In this document: piece after piece, positions 15,697 to 24,368 of the stretch
How positions within the stretch are numbered: position 1 is the stretch's first letter
Layout: each line of letters starts with the position of its first letter
From: Gelidibacter mesophilus DSM 14095
GTDB taxonomy: Bacteria > Bacteroidota > Bacteroidia > Flavobacteriales > Flavobacteriaceae
Length of the DNA stretch: 36,249 nucleotides
Direction: 5' to 3'
Assembly (NCBI RefSeq): GCF_000423005.1
Contig: NZ_AUHD01000020.1
Coordinates: 1 to 36,249, forward strand
The notes under the pieces: generated by a model
The model's database searches: none
Told to the model about the DNA's origin: nothing
The model's input: only the letters and a program-made list of their open reading frames with translations
Made by a program: the position numbers and the translations under genes

Positions 15697-18222
15697 ATGT
15701 TCAGACCTTATTTCTTCCTAATCCTCACATTATTTTATTGTTTTTCCGCTCAAGCACAACAGCCTAAAAAACCAACAAGTTCCGAAATTTACCAAGCCAT
15801 TGAAAAGCTGAATTTTTTAGGTTCCGTACTTTATCTTGCCGCCCACCCAGATGACGAAAACACACGACTCATCTCGCACATGGCCAACGCGGTAAAAGCA
15901 AGAACAGCCTACCTTTCATTAACCCGAGGAGACGGCGGGCAAAACCTGATAGGACCAGAATTAAGAGAGCTTTTAGGAGTGATTAGAACTCAAGAATTGG
16001 TGGCAGCACGCAAGATTGATGGCGGGGAACAGCTATTTACGAGAGCCAACGATTTTGGATATTCAAAACACCCTGACGAAACTTTGGCGATTTGGAATAA
16101 AAACGAGGTTTTGAGTGATGTCGTTTGGGCCATTCGTAAATTCCAACCAGATGTGATCATCAACCGTTTTGACCATAGAAGTCCAGGAACGACACATGGA
16201 CATCATACAAGTTCCGCCATGTTAAGCGTAGAAGCTTTCGATATGGCGGCAGATAAAACAAAATTTCCAAATCAGTTGAAATCCGTAGACGTTTGGCAAC
16301 CACGACGTGAATTTTTCAATACGTCATGGTGGTTTTATGGAAGCAAAGAAAAATTTGATGCGGCAGATAAAACCAATCAGTTTGCCATAGACGTTGGCGC
16401 TTTTTACCCTGCTCTAGGCTTGTCAAATCCGGAAATTGCGGCATTGAGCAGAAGTTCACACAAGTCACAGGGTTTTGGAAATACAGGTACTCGGGGTAAT
16501 GATTTTGAATATTTGGAACTCATCAAAGGCGATCTGCCAAAAGACAAAAACAATATTTTTGAAGGTATCGATACCAGTTGGAACCGCGTAAAAGATGGTA
16601 AGCCAATTGGTGATTTACTTCATAAAATTCAAGAAAGCTATGATTTCACTAATCCTTCAGGGTCCATTCCAAAACTAGTTGAAGCCTATAGATTGATTCA
16701 AAACCTCGAAAGCAGCCATTGGAAAACTATAAAATCTGAAGACCTCAAAAATATTATTGCTGCATGTGCTGGATTATATCTAGAAGTTGCGGCCGAGTCC
16801 AATACCGCTACGCCAAATAGCACCATAAAATTAAACTTAGAAGCCATCAACCGGAGCCCACAAAAGATGACATTAACTTCAATTGTATTATCTGGCGGTA
16901 CCATGGTCAAAGAAAATACAGACTTAAAATTTAATGAATCCCATCGGTTCAATTCACCATTGAATATTCCTTCAGACGCCTCTTGTTCATCTCCATATTG
17001 GTTAAACTCCAAAGGCACTTTAGGGATGTATAGAGTGGATGATCAACGTTTAAATGGTTTGCCAGAAACTCCAAAAACAATTACCGCAACATTTAATGTT
17101 TTAATTAATGGAGAGATTCTATCCTACAGCAGACCAGTCATTTATAAAATAAACGATCCTGTAAAAGGTGAATATTATAAACCGTTTGAAATAGTTCCGG
17201 AAGTCGCTGCCCACATTTCCGAACCTGTTATTATTTTTGCGGATGAGGAATCCAAGGACATCCAGGTTGTAGTAAAAGCTTACCGCAATAATTTGGACGG
17301 CTTTGTTCAGTTAGCACATCCTAGAGGCTGGGAAATCTATCCTGAAAAACAAAATGTAAACATACTTCATAAAGGTGAAGAACAGACTTTGATTTTTAAG
17401 GTCACGCCTCCAAAAGATCAAAGTGAAGGCTTAATGACGCCAATGGTTCACATAGGAAAAGAGGTTTATACGAAAAAACTGGTTGAAATTAACTATGGCC
17501 ATATTCCTTTTCAATTGGTGCTGTTGCCAAGTGAAAGCAAGGTGGTGCGGTTAAACATTCATAAAAAAGGAGAAAATATAGGATATATTGAAGGTGCAGG
17601 AGACGTAGTTCCAGAAAGCCTAAGACAGATTGGTTATCATGTAGCCATCATCAAACCTGAGGATATCAATGCGGAAACCCTCAGCCGTTTTGATGCCATT
17701 GTTCTTGGAATTAGAGCTTATAATACTGTTGATGCCCTAAAATTCAAACAGAAACTCTTATTTGATTTTGTGGAGCAAGGTGGCAATCTTATAGTTCAGT
17801 ACAATACCACCGGCGGTATGGTTGTGGATGAATTGGCGCCATACCCATTGGAATTGTCAAGAGATCGCGTTACTGACGAAAATGCGGAGGTCACCTTACT
17901 AAACACGAATAGCGCATTGCTCAATTATCCAAATAAGATTACTTTAAATGATTTTGACGGCTGGGTGCAAGAACGTGGGCTCTATTTTCCTGATAAATGG
18001 TCCAAAGAATTTACGCCCGTATTATCAATGCATGACCAAGGTGAATCTCCAAAGAAAGGTAGCTTATTGGTCGCCAAATATGGAAAAGGCCATTATATTT
18101 ATACTGGGCTGAGCTTTTTTAGGGAATTCCCTGAAGGCGTTGCCGGTGCATACCGCCTATTTGCGAATATGCTCTCTATAGGCAAAGAGACCATTAATAG
18201 TAATCAATCCTTAAAAAATTAG
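15697..18222 (+). CDS. Exported PIG-L (LmbE) family deacetylase, large multidomain form
   Basis: An 841-residue protein from the ATG at 15697. An ATG 16 codons earlier lies before the -7 element and would spoil the signal peptide (MFRPYFFLILTLFYCFSAQA, then QQ). The PIG-L zinc domain follows, with AAHPDDENTR near residue 45 and the third-ligand region RSPGTTHGHHTSS. The long C-terminal part is beta-rich and ends in a ThuA/glutamine-amidotransferase-like fold (DAIVLGIRAYNTVDALKF, then KYGKGHYIYTGLSFF). Such exported forms are common in Bacteroidota and probably deacetylate N-acetyl sugars, but the substrate is unknown. It heads a run with a micro-protein, a symporter and a dehydrogenase. Confidence 0.85.
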   Translation: MFRPYFFLILTLFYCFSAQAQQPKKPTSSEIYQAIEKLNFLGSVLYLAAHPDDENTRLISHMANAVKARTAYLSLTRGDGGQNLIGPELRELLGVIRTQELVAARKIDGGEQLFTRANDFGYSKHPDETLAIWNKNEVLSDVVWAIRKFQPDVIINRFDHRSPGTTHGHHTSSAMLSVEAFDMAADKTKFPNQLKSVDVWQPRREFFNTSWWFYGSKEKFDAADKTNQFAIDVGAFYPALGLSNPEIAALSRSSHKSQGFGNTGTRGNDFEYLELIKGDLPKDKNNIFEGIDTSWNRVKDGKPIGDLLHKIQESYDFTNPSGSIPKLVEAYRLIQNLESSHWKTIKSEDLKNIIAACAGLYLEVAAESNTATPNSTIKLNLEAINRSPQKMTLTSIVLSGGTMVKENTDLKFNESHRFNSPLNIPSDASCSSPYWLNSKGTLGMYRVDDQRLNGLPETPKTITATFNVLINGEILSYSRPVIYKINDPVKGEYYKPFEIVPEVAAHISEPVIIFADEESKDIQVVVKAYRNNLDGFVQLAHPRGWEIYPEKQNVNILHKGEEQTLIFKVTPPKDQSEGLMTPMVHIGKEVYTKKLVEINYGHIPFQLVLLPSESKVVRLNIHKKGENIGYIEGAGDVVPESLRQIGYHVAIIKPEDINAETLSRFDAIVLGIRAYNTVDALKFKQKLLFDFVEQGGNLIVQYNTTGGMVVDELAPYPLELSRDRVTDENAEVTLLNTNSALLNYPNKITLNDFDGWVQERGLYFPDKWSKEFTPVLSMHDQGESPKKGSLLVAKYGKGHYIYTGLSFFREFPEGVAGAYRLFANMLSIGKETINSNQSLKN

Positions 18223-18325
18223 TCATATTTCAAAGGCCTCTATCAAATAATGGCAACGAACCCTAAGATGGACACAAGAACTGATCTTCAACATCTGATA
18301 GGTTTGTGAACAAAAAATTAAAACC

Positions 18326-18433
18326 ATGGAAAAATCACCACCAAAAGAACGTTGGAAAAAATCATACACTTTTGTATTGGTTGCCAATGCCATCTATATT
18401 GTTTTGTTCTATTTCATCATGAAAACCTTCTAA
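18326..18433 (+). CDS. 35-residue single-helix membrane micro-protein before the symporter
   Basis: An ATG at 18326 opens a 36-codon frame ending TAA at 18431-18433, one base before the symporter ATG. The product begins with a charged, Pro-containing head (MEKSPPKERWKKS) and continues as one membrane helix (YTFVLVANAIYIVLFYFIMK), with a positive-inside pattern. A basic head followed by an aromatic-rich helix, one base upstream of a transporter, looks like a translated accessory subunit. Small partner proteins are known for several sodium:solute symporters. I cannot name a family with certainty. Confidence 0.7.
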   Translation: MEKSPPKERWKKSYTFVLVANAIYIVLFYFIMKTF

Positions 18434-18434
18434 A

Positions 18435-20126
18435 ATGCTGACATTAGATTGGATTGTGCTTATTGGTACACTTGTTTTCATAGTTGCTTACGGAACTTGG
18501 AAGACCCGAGGCAGCAAGAACGTGGAAGATTACCTTAAAGGTGGCAATGAAGCCAAATGGTGGACTATTGGCTTAAGCGTTATGGCAACGCAAGCCAGCG
18601 CCATTACCTTTCTCTCAACACCTGGTCAGGCCTTTCATGATGGGATGGGTTTTGTGCAATTTTATTTTGGATTGCCAATAGCCATGATCATTATTTGCCT
18701 GGTTTTTATTCCATTGTATTACCGGCTTAAAGTCTATACGGCCTATGAGTTTTTAGAAAATAGATTTGATCTAAAGACCAGAAGTCTGACCGCAATTTTA
18801 TTCTTAATCCAACGCGGATTGGCGGCTGGAATAACCATTTATGCGCCTGCCATTATTCTGTCTGCAGTATTAGGATGGAACTTGAATTTACTCATTGTCA
18901 TCATCGGTATTTTAGTGATTATCTACACCGTTTCTGGTGGCACAAAAGCGGTCAGTATCACCCAAAAACATCAAATGGCCGTTATTTTTACGGGCATGTT
19001 TATCGCTTTCTTTTTAATCGTGAGTTACCTTCCTGAAAATATCACGTTTACGAAAGCCCTGGATATTGCTGGAGCTAGCGGAAAAATGGAAATCCTTGAC
19101 TTTTCATTCGACTTCAACAACCGCTACACTTTTTGGAGTGGCATTATTGGTGGCACGTTTTTAGCACTCTCCTATTTTGGAACTGATCAAAGTCAGGTGC
19201 AACGCTATCTTTCAGGGAAATCCGTAAAGGAAATGCAAATGGGGTTGATTTTTAATGGTCTATTGAAGGTGCCTATGCAGTTCTTCATCTTATTGGTTGG
19301 GGTGATGGTTTTTGTGTTTTATCAATTTAATACCTCACCTATCAACTTTAACCCCGCAGCTACGGATACCGTAATGAATTCTTCATACGCCAAAGAATAT
19401 CAACAATTACAATCCAAACAAGATCAAATTTTTACAAAGAAAAAAGAATTGATGCACGCCTACGCCAGTACAAAAAACGAAGCGATTGCAGATCAAATTG
19501 CAACTTATAATAAAGACGATAGAGCAAACAGAGAGGCTGCCAAAGCCTTAATTGCCAAAGCAAATAGTGAACGCACGCTTTCTGTGGAAACCAACGATAA
19601 AGACTATGTGTTCATCCATTTTATTTTAAACAATTTACCACGTGGTTTAATCGGTTTGCTTTTGGCTGTAATTTTAAGTGCAGCCATGTCAAGTACGGCC
19701 AGTGAACTCAATGCCTTGGCGTCCACCACAACCATGGATCTTTATAAGCGCAGTTATGATGAGCAGGATAAAGATGACATCCACTATTTAAAAGCTTCCA
19801 AATGGTTTACTTTAGTATGGGGAATTTTGGCTATTTTTATAGCGTCTGTGGCTTATTTAGCTGACAATCTGATTCAATTGGTGAATATCATCGGCTCCAT
19901 TTTTTATGGGAATGTTCTTGGGATATTCCTGTTGGCATTCTTCTTTAAATATGTAAAGGGCAATGCTGTTTTTTTGGCCGCTTTAATTACTCAAGCGATA
20001 GTTATTATGGGCTGGTGGCTCGATTGGATGCCTTATCTTTGGCTGAATTTATTTGGCTGCGCACTCGTGATAGGGCTTGCTTTTATACTTCAAACTATTA
20101 ATTCATTAAAAAATGAATACGCCTAA
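18435..20126 (+). CDS. Sodium:solute symporter family transporter
   Basis: A 563-residue SSS-family (LeuT-fold) transporter with about 13 helices. Landmarks are LSVMATQASAITFLSTPG (about 48-65), the core TVSGGTKAVSITQKHQ (about 168-183) and SYFGTDQSQVQRYLSGKS (about 244-261). An insertion of about 80 hydrophilic, helical residues (about 315-395, rich in Gln, Lys and Ala) sits between two late helices, as in other Bacteroidota members. The substrate is unknown; the neighbours (deacetylase, Gfo/Idh dehydrogenase) point to a sugar or sugar derivative. It follows the micro-protein by 1 base and overlaps the next gene by 14 bases, so translation is coupled. Confidence 0.9.
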   Translation: MLTLDWIVLIGTLVFIVAYGTWKTRGSKNVEDYLKGGNEAKWWTIGLSVMATQASAITFLSTPGQAFHDGMGFVQFYFGLPIAMIIICLVFIPLYYRLKVYTAYEFLENRFDLKTRSLTAILFLIQRGLAAGITIYAPAIILSAVLGWNLNLLIVIIGILVIIYTVSGGTKAVSITQKHQMAVIFTGMFIAFFLIVSYLPENITFTKALDIAGASGKMEILDFSFDFNNRYTFWSGIIGGTFLALSYFGTDQSQVQRYLSGKSVKEMQMGLIFNGLLKVPMQFFILLVGVMVFVFYQFNTSPINFNPAATDTVMNSSYAKEYQQLQSKQDQIFTKKKELMHAYASTKNEAIADQIATYNKDDRANREAAKALIAKANSERTLSVETNDKDYVFIHFILNNLPRGLIGLLLAVILSAAMSSTASELNALASTTTMDLYKRSYDEQDKDDIHYLKASKWFTLVWGILAIFIASVAYLADNLIQLVNIIGSIFYGNVLGIFLLAFFFKYVKGNAVFLAALITQAIVIMGWWLDWMPYLWLNLFGCALVIGLAFILQTINSLKNEYA

Positions 20127-21090
20127 AACCATACGCTGGGGAATTATCGGACTCGGGAAGATTGCCAATAAATTTGCCAAAGATATCCAAACCATTGACC
20201 ATTGTGAACTTTATGCTGTAGCCTCTAGGCACCAAGAAAAGGCCAATTCATTTGCAAAACAGTATAATGCCACTAAGGCTTATGCCAATTATGAAAGTTT
20301 AGCTGCCGATCCTCACGTTGATGCTGTTTATATTGCAACCCCACATAGCTTTCATAAAGCGAACGCCATAATGTGCTTAAATCATAAAAAAGCTGTTTTA
20401 TGCGAAAAGCCTTTTGCTATGAACCTCCAGGAAGTTGAAGCTATGATAGCGGTGGCCAAGGCGAATAATGTCTTGTTGATGGAAGCCTTGTGGACCTATT
20501 TTTTGCCACATTACCAATTTGTTTTAAAAGAATTAAAATCTGGAAAATACGGTGCCATCACAAAATTAGAAGCCGATTTTGGATTCAAACCAAAAATCGA
20601 TATGGAGTCGCGGGTTTTTAAAAAATCTCTTGGTGGTGGAAGTTTGTTGGATATCGGCATCTATCCTATTTTCACTGCTTTATCCACTTTGGGGAAACCC
20701 GTGGATCTTGAAGCAAAAGCTACTTTTTTCGATAATGGTGTGGACGCTACCTGTGATATGATTTTCAATTATAATAACGGCGTAAAGGCATTTTTAAAAA
20801 GTACATTTTTGGAAGAAACGTCCTCAGAAGCTGTTTTTCATTGCGAAAGAGGCAGAATTAAAATCAATTCAGGGTTTCATCGCCCTTCTACGGTAACCAT
20901 TACTAATGACGGCAAACAGAGCACTCATGATTTTGAAGTTAAAACCATTGGCTATAGTTATGAAACGGCGCATTTCAATGCGCTTTTAAGAAGTCATAAA
21001 ACAGAAAGTCCGATTATGAACCACAAGTTTAGCAGAGATTTGATGTTTATATTAGATGATGTCAGGCATCTCATCAACTTAAAGTACTGA
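20113..21090 (+). CDS. Gfo/Idh/MocA-family oxidoreductase
   Basis: A 325-residue NAD(P)-dependent dehydrogenase. The N-terminal Rossmann motif is WGIIGLGKIANKFA (about 9-22), followed by the AVLCEKPFAMN motif (catalytic-region Lys of EKP near residue 100) and the C-terminal GGGSLLDIGIYPI, which carries the conserved Asp. The family oxidises or reduces sugar and inositol hydroxyls. The ATG lies inside the 3' end of the symporter gene (14-base overlap), so it belongs to the same transcript, which ends at the hairpin 21098-21121. Substrate unknown. Confidence 0.9.
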   Translation: MNTPKTIRWGIIGLGKIANKFAKDIQTIDHCELYAVASRHQEKANSFAKQYNATKAYANYESLAADPHVDAVYIATPHSFHKANAIMCLNHKKAVLCEKPFAMNLQEVEAMIAVAKANNVLLMEALWTYFLPHYQFVLKELKSGKYGAITKLEADFGFKPKIDMESRVFKKSLGGGSLLDIGIYPIFTALSTLGKPVDLEAKATFFDNGVDATCDMIFNYNNGVKAFLKSTFLEETSSEAVFHCERGRIKINSGFHRPSTVTITNDGKQSTHDFEVKTIGYSYETAHFNALLRSHKTESPIMNHKFSRDLMFILDDVRHLINLKY

Positions 21091-21097
21091 ATAAAAT

Positions 21098-21121
21098 AGC
21101 CTCACAAAATCTTGTGAGGCT
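21098..21121. terminator. Hairpin between convergent genes (10-bp perfect stem)
   Basis: AGCCTCACAA (21098-21107), four bases, then TTGTGAGGCT (21112-21121) make a perfect stem, 7 bases after the Gfo/Idh stop and 26 bases from the 3' end of the DUF2911 gene on the other strand. T-runs are short on both sides, so it probably serves both directions. Confidence 0.75.
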
Positions 21122-21147
21122 GAATATATATTTAATGTGGCATCAAT

Positions 21148-21993
21148 TTATAAGGCACCCCATTCTTTTAAAGAATCTGTATTCATTTTAACATAATCCA
21201 TATTGCCAGCTTCTTTGGATGCAGCTAAAGATTTCTTGGCAATTTCTATTGCTCCTTTTTTATCACCAGCTTTTGCATAGATCAGTGACTGTTGTCTCAA
21301 TTGATAAAATGCAGGTTTTGGCGTCATAGACATTGCTTTATCCATCCATGTTTTAGCTTGCTTAATGTCTTTTCCTTCTTGTAAATAATATGTAGCTGCG
21401 GCATAATAATCTCCAGCTCCAGGACCATTCATAACTTTATCTATACTTGCACTCACCATTTTATCAGTAGGCACTCCAATCTTTACACCGGCATAAACAT
21501 TTGACCACATCATTCCTAAAGTGGCACCATTACTTGACAAATCGTCAAATGACAATGTAAAGGTTTCAATATCCATTGGTAAAGAATAGGTTTTCGCACT
21601 TACCTTTGCAGCAATCTTTGATTCGTCCAATTCTTGCGGAGCTCCCCAATTTTCTGCACTCGAATAAAATACGATATCCCAGTTATTTTCATTTGGTATA
21701 GCAAAAAGCGCATAAGTCCCTGCTTTTAATTCTTTTCCTTCTACTGTGACATCTGTACTAAATGAAATTTTAGTATTGTTATTTGCTCCCAATCGCCATA
21801 CTTTTCCATAAGGTACCAAATCTCCAAAAATTGTACGCGCGCGCATATTTGGACGAGAATACTCTAAAGTGACATCTGTCAATCCTACTTTTTGTTCCAC
21901 TTTAGAAAACGGACTTGGTTGTGGTGCTTGAATTTGAGCGTTTGTTGCAAAGGTTATCCCTAATACAGCAAGACATAGCATAATTTTTTTCAT
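21148..21993 (-). CDS. DUF2911 domain protein, exported
   Basis: A 281-residue protein with a cleavable signal peptide (MKKIMLCLAVLGITFATNAQ, cleavage after NAQ or nearby). The DUF2911 domain spans about 25-175 (EYSRPNMRARTIFGDLVPYG and KVWRLGANNNTKI are typical). The C-terminal 90 residues are helical with a TPR-like pattern (AAATYYLQEGKDIKQAKTWM). DUF2911 has no assigned function, and proteins of this type are abundant in Bacteroidota envelopes. It is transcribed alone and convergent to the Gfo/Idh gene. A -7-like TAATTTTA lies at 22037-22030 on the minus strand. Confidence 0.88.
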   Translation of the reverse strand: MKKIMLCLAVLGITFATNAQIQAPQPSPFSKVEQKVGLTDVTLEYSRPNMRARTIFGDLVPYGKVWRLGANNNTKISFSTDVTVEGKELKAGTYALFAIPNENNWDIVFYSSAENWGAPQELDESKIAAKVSAKTYSLPMDIETFTLSFDDLSSNGATLGMMWSNVYAGVKIGVPTDKMVSASIDKVMNGPGAGDYYAAATYYLQEGKDIKQAKTWMDKAMSMTPKPAFYQLRQQSLIYAKAGDKKGAIEIAKKSLAASKEAGNMDYVKMNTDSLKEWGAL

Positions 21994-22152
21994 AATAATT
22001 TATTTTCAATGGTTAATTTTTCAATTAGGTAAAATTACAGCTTTTAAAACCTCCATTTGTTAATGAAATCTTAAAATAGAATTCCGATAATTCAAATAAC
22101 TGACTTACATTCAATTAAATCGGGATGAGCCATTTCCCTAATTGTAGTTAAA

Positions 22153-22198
22153 TTTTGTTTAATAGAACCTTAGAAATGTTAAACATATTGTATCTTTA
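22153..22198 (+). promoter_or_regulatory. Shared operator/promoter element, copy 1 (before TetR)
   Basis: TTTTGTTTAA (22153-22162), 14 bases, TGTTAAACAT (22177-22186), ATTG, then the -7 element TATCTTTA (22191-22198). The outer blocks form an inverted repeat (TGTTTAATA/TGTTAAACA) centred about where the -33 element should be, and no TTTG lies at the ideal -33 place. The same blocks with the same spacing occur at 28672-28717. Control by the adjacent TetR protein is a natural guess. Confidence 0.65.
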
Positions 22199-22214
22199 CA
22201 TCTAAATTAATATC

Positions 22215-22871
22215 ATGGCTAAAAAGAAAATTATATCAGATCAAAACATCATCTCTTATTATATGGATTATGTTTTGGAGCATGGCGAGCAACCTAAATC
22301 CGTATATATATTTGCCAAGGCAAATAATTTTGAAGAATCGAAATTCTACGAACATTTTGGATCTTTTGAAGCCATAGAAAAACACATATTGAGAGCATTT
22401 CTTGAGAATACTTTAAATATTTTGAACGACAGTGCGGACTATCAATTATTTGACGCCCGGAATAAGTTACTGAGTTTTTATTTCACTTTTTTCGAAAACT
22501 TAACGGTCAACCGCAGCTATGTCCTGTTTGCTCTTGATCAATATAAAATGCGCATGAAAGGCCTGAAGGTGTTATCTGAACTTAAAAAGGGATTTACGCA
22601 TTATATTGATAGTTTGGGTATTGAAACTTTAGACATTAGAGAAGAACGCATAAATAAGTTACAGCGCCGGGCCATGGGTGAATCGGCATGGTTACAATTA
22701 TTATTGACGCTAAAGTTTTGGATGGACGACACCTCCCCTTCTTTTGAAAAAACCGATATTCTAATTGAAAAATCAGTCAATACCAGTTTTGACATCCTCA
22801 ATATTGCCCCTTTAAAAAGCGTTATTGACCTTGGAAAATTCCTTTTCAAGGAAAAAGCGCACATGAACTAA
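22215..22871 (+). CDS. TetR-family transcription regulator
   Basis: A 218-residue regulator. The N-terminal helix-turn-helix (about 10-57) has the TetR pattern, with the second and third helices near SVYIFAKANNFEESKFYEHF and an aromatic YEHFGS turn equivalent to the usual YxHFxS. The C-terminal ligand domain (about 60-215) is helical and resembles the TetR C-terminal type seen next to AarF kinases. The stop codon touches the ATG of the kinase, so the two form one operon. The promoter carries the shared element 22153-22198, suggesting autoregulation. The ligand is unknown. Confidence 0.87.
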   Translation: MAKKKIISDQNIISYYMDYVLEHGEQPKSVYIFAKANNFEESKFYEHFGSFEAIEKHILRAFLENTLNILNDSADYQLFDARNKLLSFYFTFFENLTVNRSYVLFALDQYKMRMKGLKVLSELKKGFTHYIDSLGIETLDIREERINKLQRRAMGESAWLQLLLTLKFWMDDTSPSFEKTDILIEKSVNTSFDILNIAPLKSVIDLGKFLFKEKAHMN

Positions 22872-24182
22872 ATGAAAACGATAGATAAAATTCCCACATC
22901 AAAAATACAAAGAGCTTCAAAACTCGTTTCAACAGGTGCTAAAGTAGGTGTTAATTATCTCAAGTATTATGGAGACAAATTAACCAAGACAGAAGATGAA
23001 GCACGCTCACGATTAAATGAAAATAATGCTGACGACATCTATGATAGTTTAAAAAAGCTTAAAGGCAGCGCTCTTAAAGTTGCGCAAATGTTGAGTATGG
23101 AAAAAAGCATTATGCCGCAGGCTTATGTGGAGAAATTTTCATTGGCGCAATTTTCTGTACCACCATTATCGCCACCGTTGGTACTCAAAACTTTCAAAAC
23201 CTATTTTGGAAAATTACCCAATGAACTCTATGATACTTTCAATTCCACTTCAGTAAACGCTGCAAGTATTGGACAAGTGCACATTGCAGAAAAAGACGGC
23301 AAGACATTAGCCGTAAAAATTCAATATCCTGGAGTTGCACAAAGTATCTCTTCAGATTTGGCACTTGTGAAACCTATTGCCATGAAAATGTTCAACATCA
23401 AAGGGAAAGATTCTGACAAATATTTTAAGGAGGTGGAAGAGAAACTCATTGAAGAAACAAATTACATTTTAGAAATAGCGCAAAGCAAGGAAATTGTTGC
23501 GGCCTGCTCGCACATTCCCAATCTATTGTTTCCTCAGTATTATGAAGAGCTCTCTTCAGAACGAATCATCACCATGGATTATATGGAAGGAGAACATCTT
23601 TCAGAATTTACTGCGACAAACACCAATCAAGAGGACGCCAATACCTTAGGTCAGGCGCTTTGGGACTTTTATATGTTTCAAATCCATGAGCTAAGAAAGG
23701 TTCATGCGGACCCACATCCTGGAAATTTTTTAGTGTCTAAGGATAAACATTTAATTGCGCTGGATTTTGGCTGTATGAAAATTATTCCTGAGGATTTCTA
23801 TGCACCTTATTTTGAATTGGCACAGCCCAAAAACATTTCAAACAAAGCATTTTTTATTGAGAAATTATACCAATTGGAGATTCTTCGTGAGGATGATTCG
23901 AAGGAAGAAGCCGAGTTTTTTACTGAAATGTTCCATGAATTATTAAGTCTATTCACACAACCCTTTCATGTGGAAGAATTCGATTTTTCTGATGTTGACT
24001 TTTTCGGTAAAATTACCGAATTGGGACAACGCTACTCAAAAAGCACTGAACTCCGTAAGATGAATGGCAATAGAGGTTCCAAACATTTTATCTATATGAA
24101 CAGAACATTTTTCGGGCTGTACAACCTCATGTTTGATCTAAAAGCAAAAGACATCAAGATCAACAATTTCAAAACATTATGA
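22872..24182 (+). CDS. AarF/UbiB (ABC1/ADCK)-family atypical kinase
   Basis: A 436-residue ABC1-type protein kinase-like ATPase. Family marks are the KxGQ-equivalent K69-V-A-Q72, the Ala-rich loop in NAASIGQVHIA (129-139), the VAIK-type lysine K149 (LAVKIQYPG), the catalytic HADPHPGN (278-285) and the DFG at 298-300 (LDFGCMK). The Gly of KxGQ is Ala here, seen directly; whether that is typical of this subfamily I cannot check. Relatives support ubiquinone or other isoprenoid quinone and lipid metabolism. There is no clear membrane helix. It is co-transcribed with the TetR gene and ends at the terminator 24289-24322. Confidence 0.88.
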   Translation: MKTIDKIPTSKIQRASKLVSTGAKVGVNYLKYYGDKLTKTEDEARSRLNENNADDIYDSLKKLKGSALKVAQMLSMEKSIMPQAYVEKFSLAQFSVPPLSPPLVLKTFKTYFGKLPNELYDTFNSTSVNAASIGQVHIAEKDGKTLAVKIQYPGVAQSISSDLALVKPIAMKMFNIKGKDSDKYFKEVEEKLIEETNYILEIAQSKEIVAACSHIPNLLFPQYYEELSSERIITMDYMEGEHLSEFTATNTNQEDANTLGQALWDFYMFQIHELRKVHADPHPGNFLVSKDKHLIALDFGCMKIIPEDFYAPYFELAQPKNISNKAFFIEKLYQLEILREDDSKEEAEFFTEMFHELLSLFTQPFHVEEFDFSDVDFFGKITELGQRYSKSTELRKMNGNRGSKHFIYMNRTFFGLYNLMFDLKAKDIKINNFKTL

Positions 24183-24288
24183 TGATTAAGGACATTAAAG
24201 AACGCATTTAAAATTTAATTAATCTATGGCCATTCTCAATTAGAATTGTAATAGTCTACGAGTTAATTAAATAGGCATTCAATTCTTA

Positions 24289-24322
24289 AAAAAGCTCTTT
24301 TGAACCGCTTTTAGAGTTTTTT
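24289..24322 (+). terminator. Rho-independent terminator after the TetR-AarF operon
   Basis: AAAAAGCTCT (24289-24298) pairs with AGAGTTTTTT (24313-24322) through four strong pairs, one G-T and five A-T pairs, closing a 14-base loop and ending in six T. It lies 107 bases after the AarF stop and 47 bases before the kinase start. Confidence 0.65.
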
Positions 24323-24355
24323 CCAATTTTATATTGATAGCTAGCTTATATTAGA

Positions 24356-24363
24356 TATCTTTA
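24356..24363 (+). promoter_or_regulatory. -7 promoter element for the PAS kinase, possibly leaderless transcript
   Basis: TATCTTTA differs from TAnnTTTG only in the last base. It ends 5 bases before the TTG start at 24369. With a usual distance of 4-7 bases to the transcript start, the mRNA would begin at or next to the start codon. Confidence 0.5.
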
Positions 24364-24368
24364 CAGCA

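Noticed and set aside
16698-17018. A 106-codon open frame on the minus strand inside the PIG-L gene
   Set aside because: It lies fully antisense to a well-supported gene, has no recognisable domain, and carries no promoter or ribosome site that I can see.
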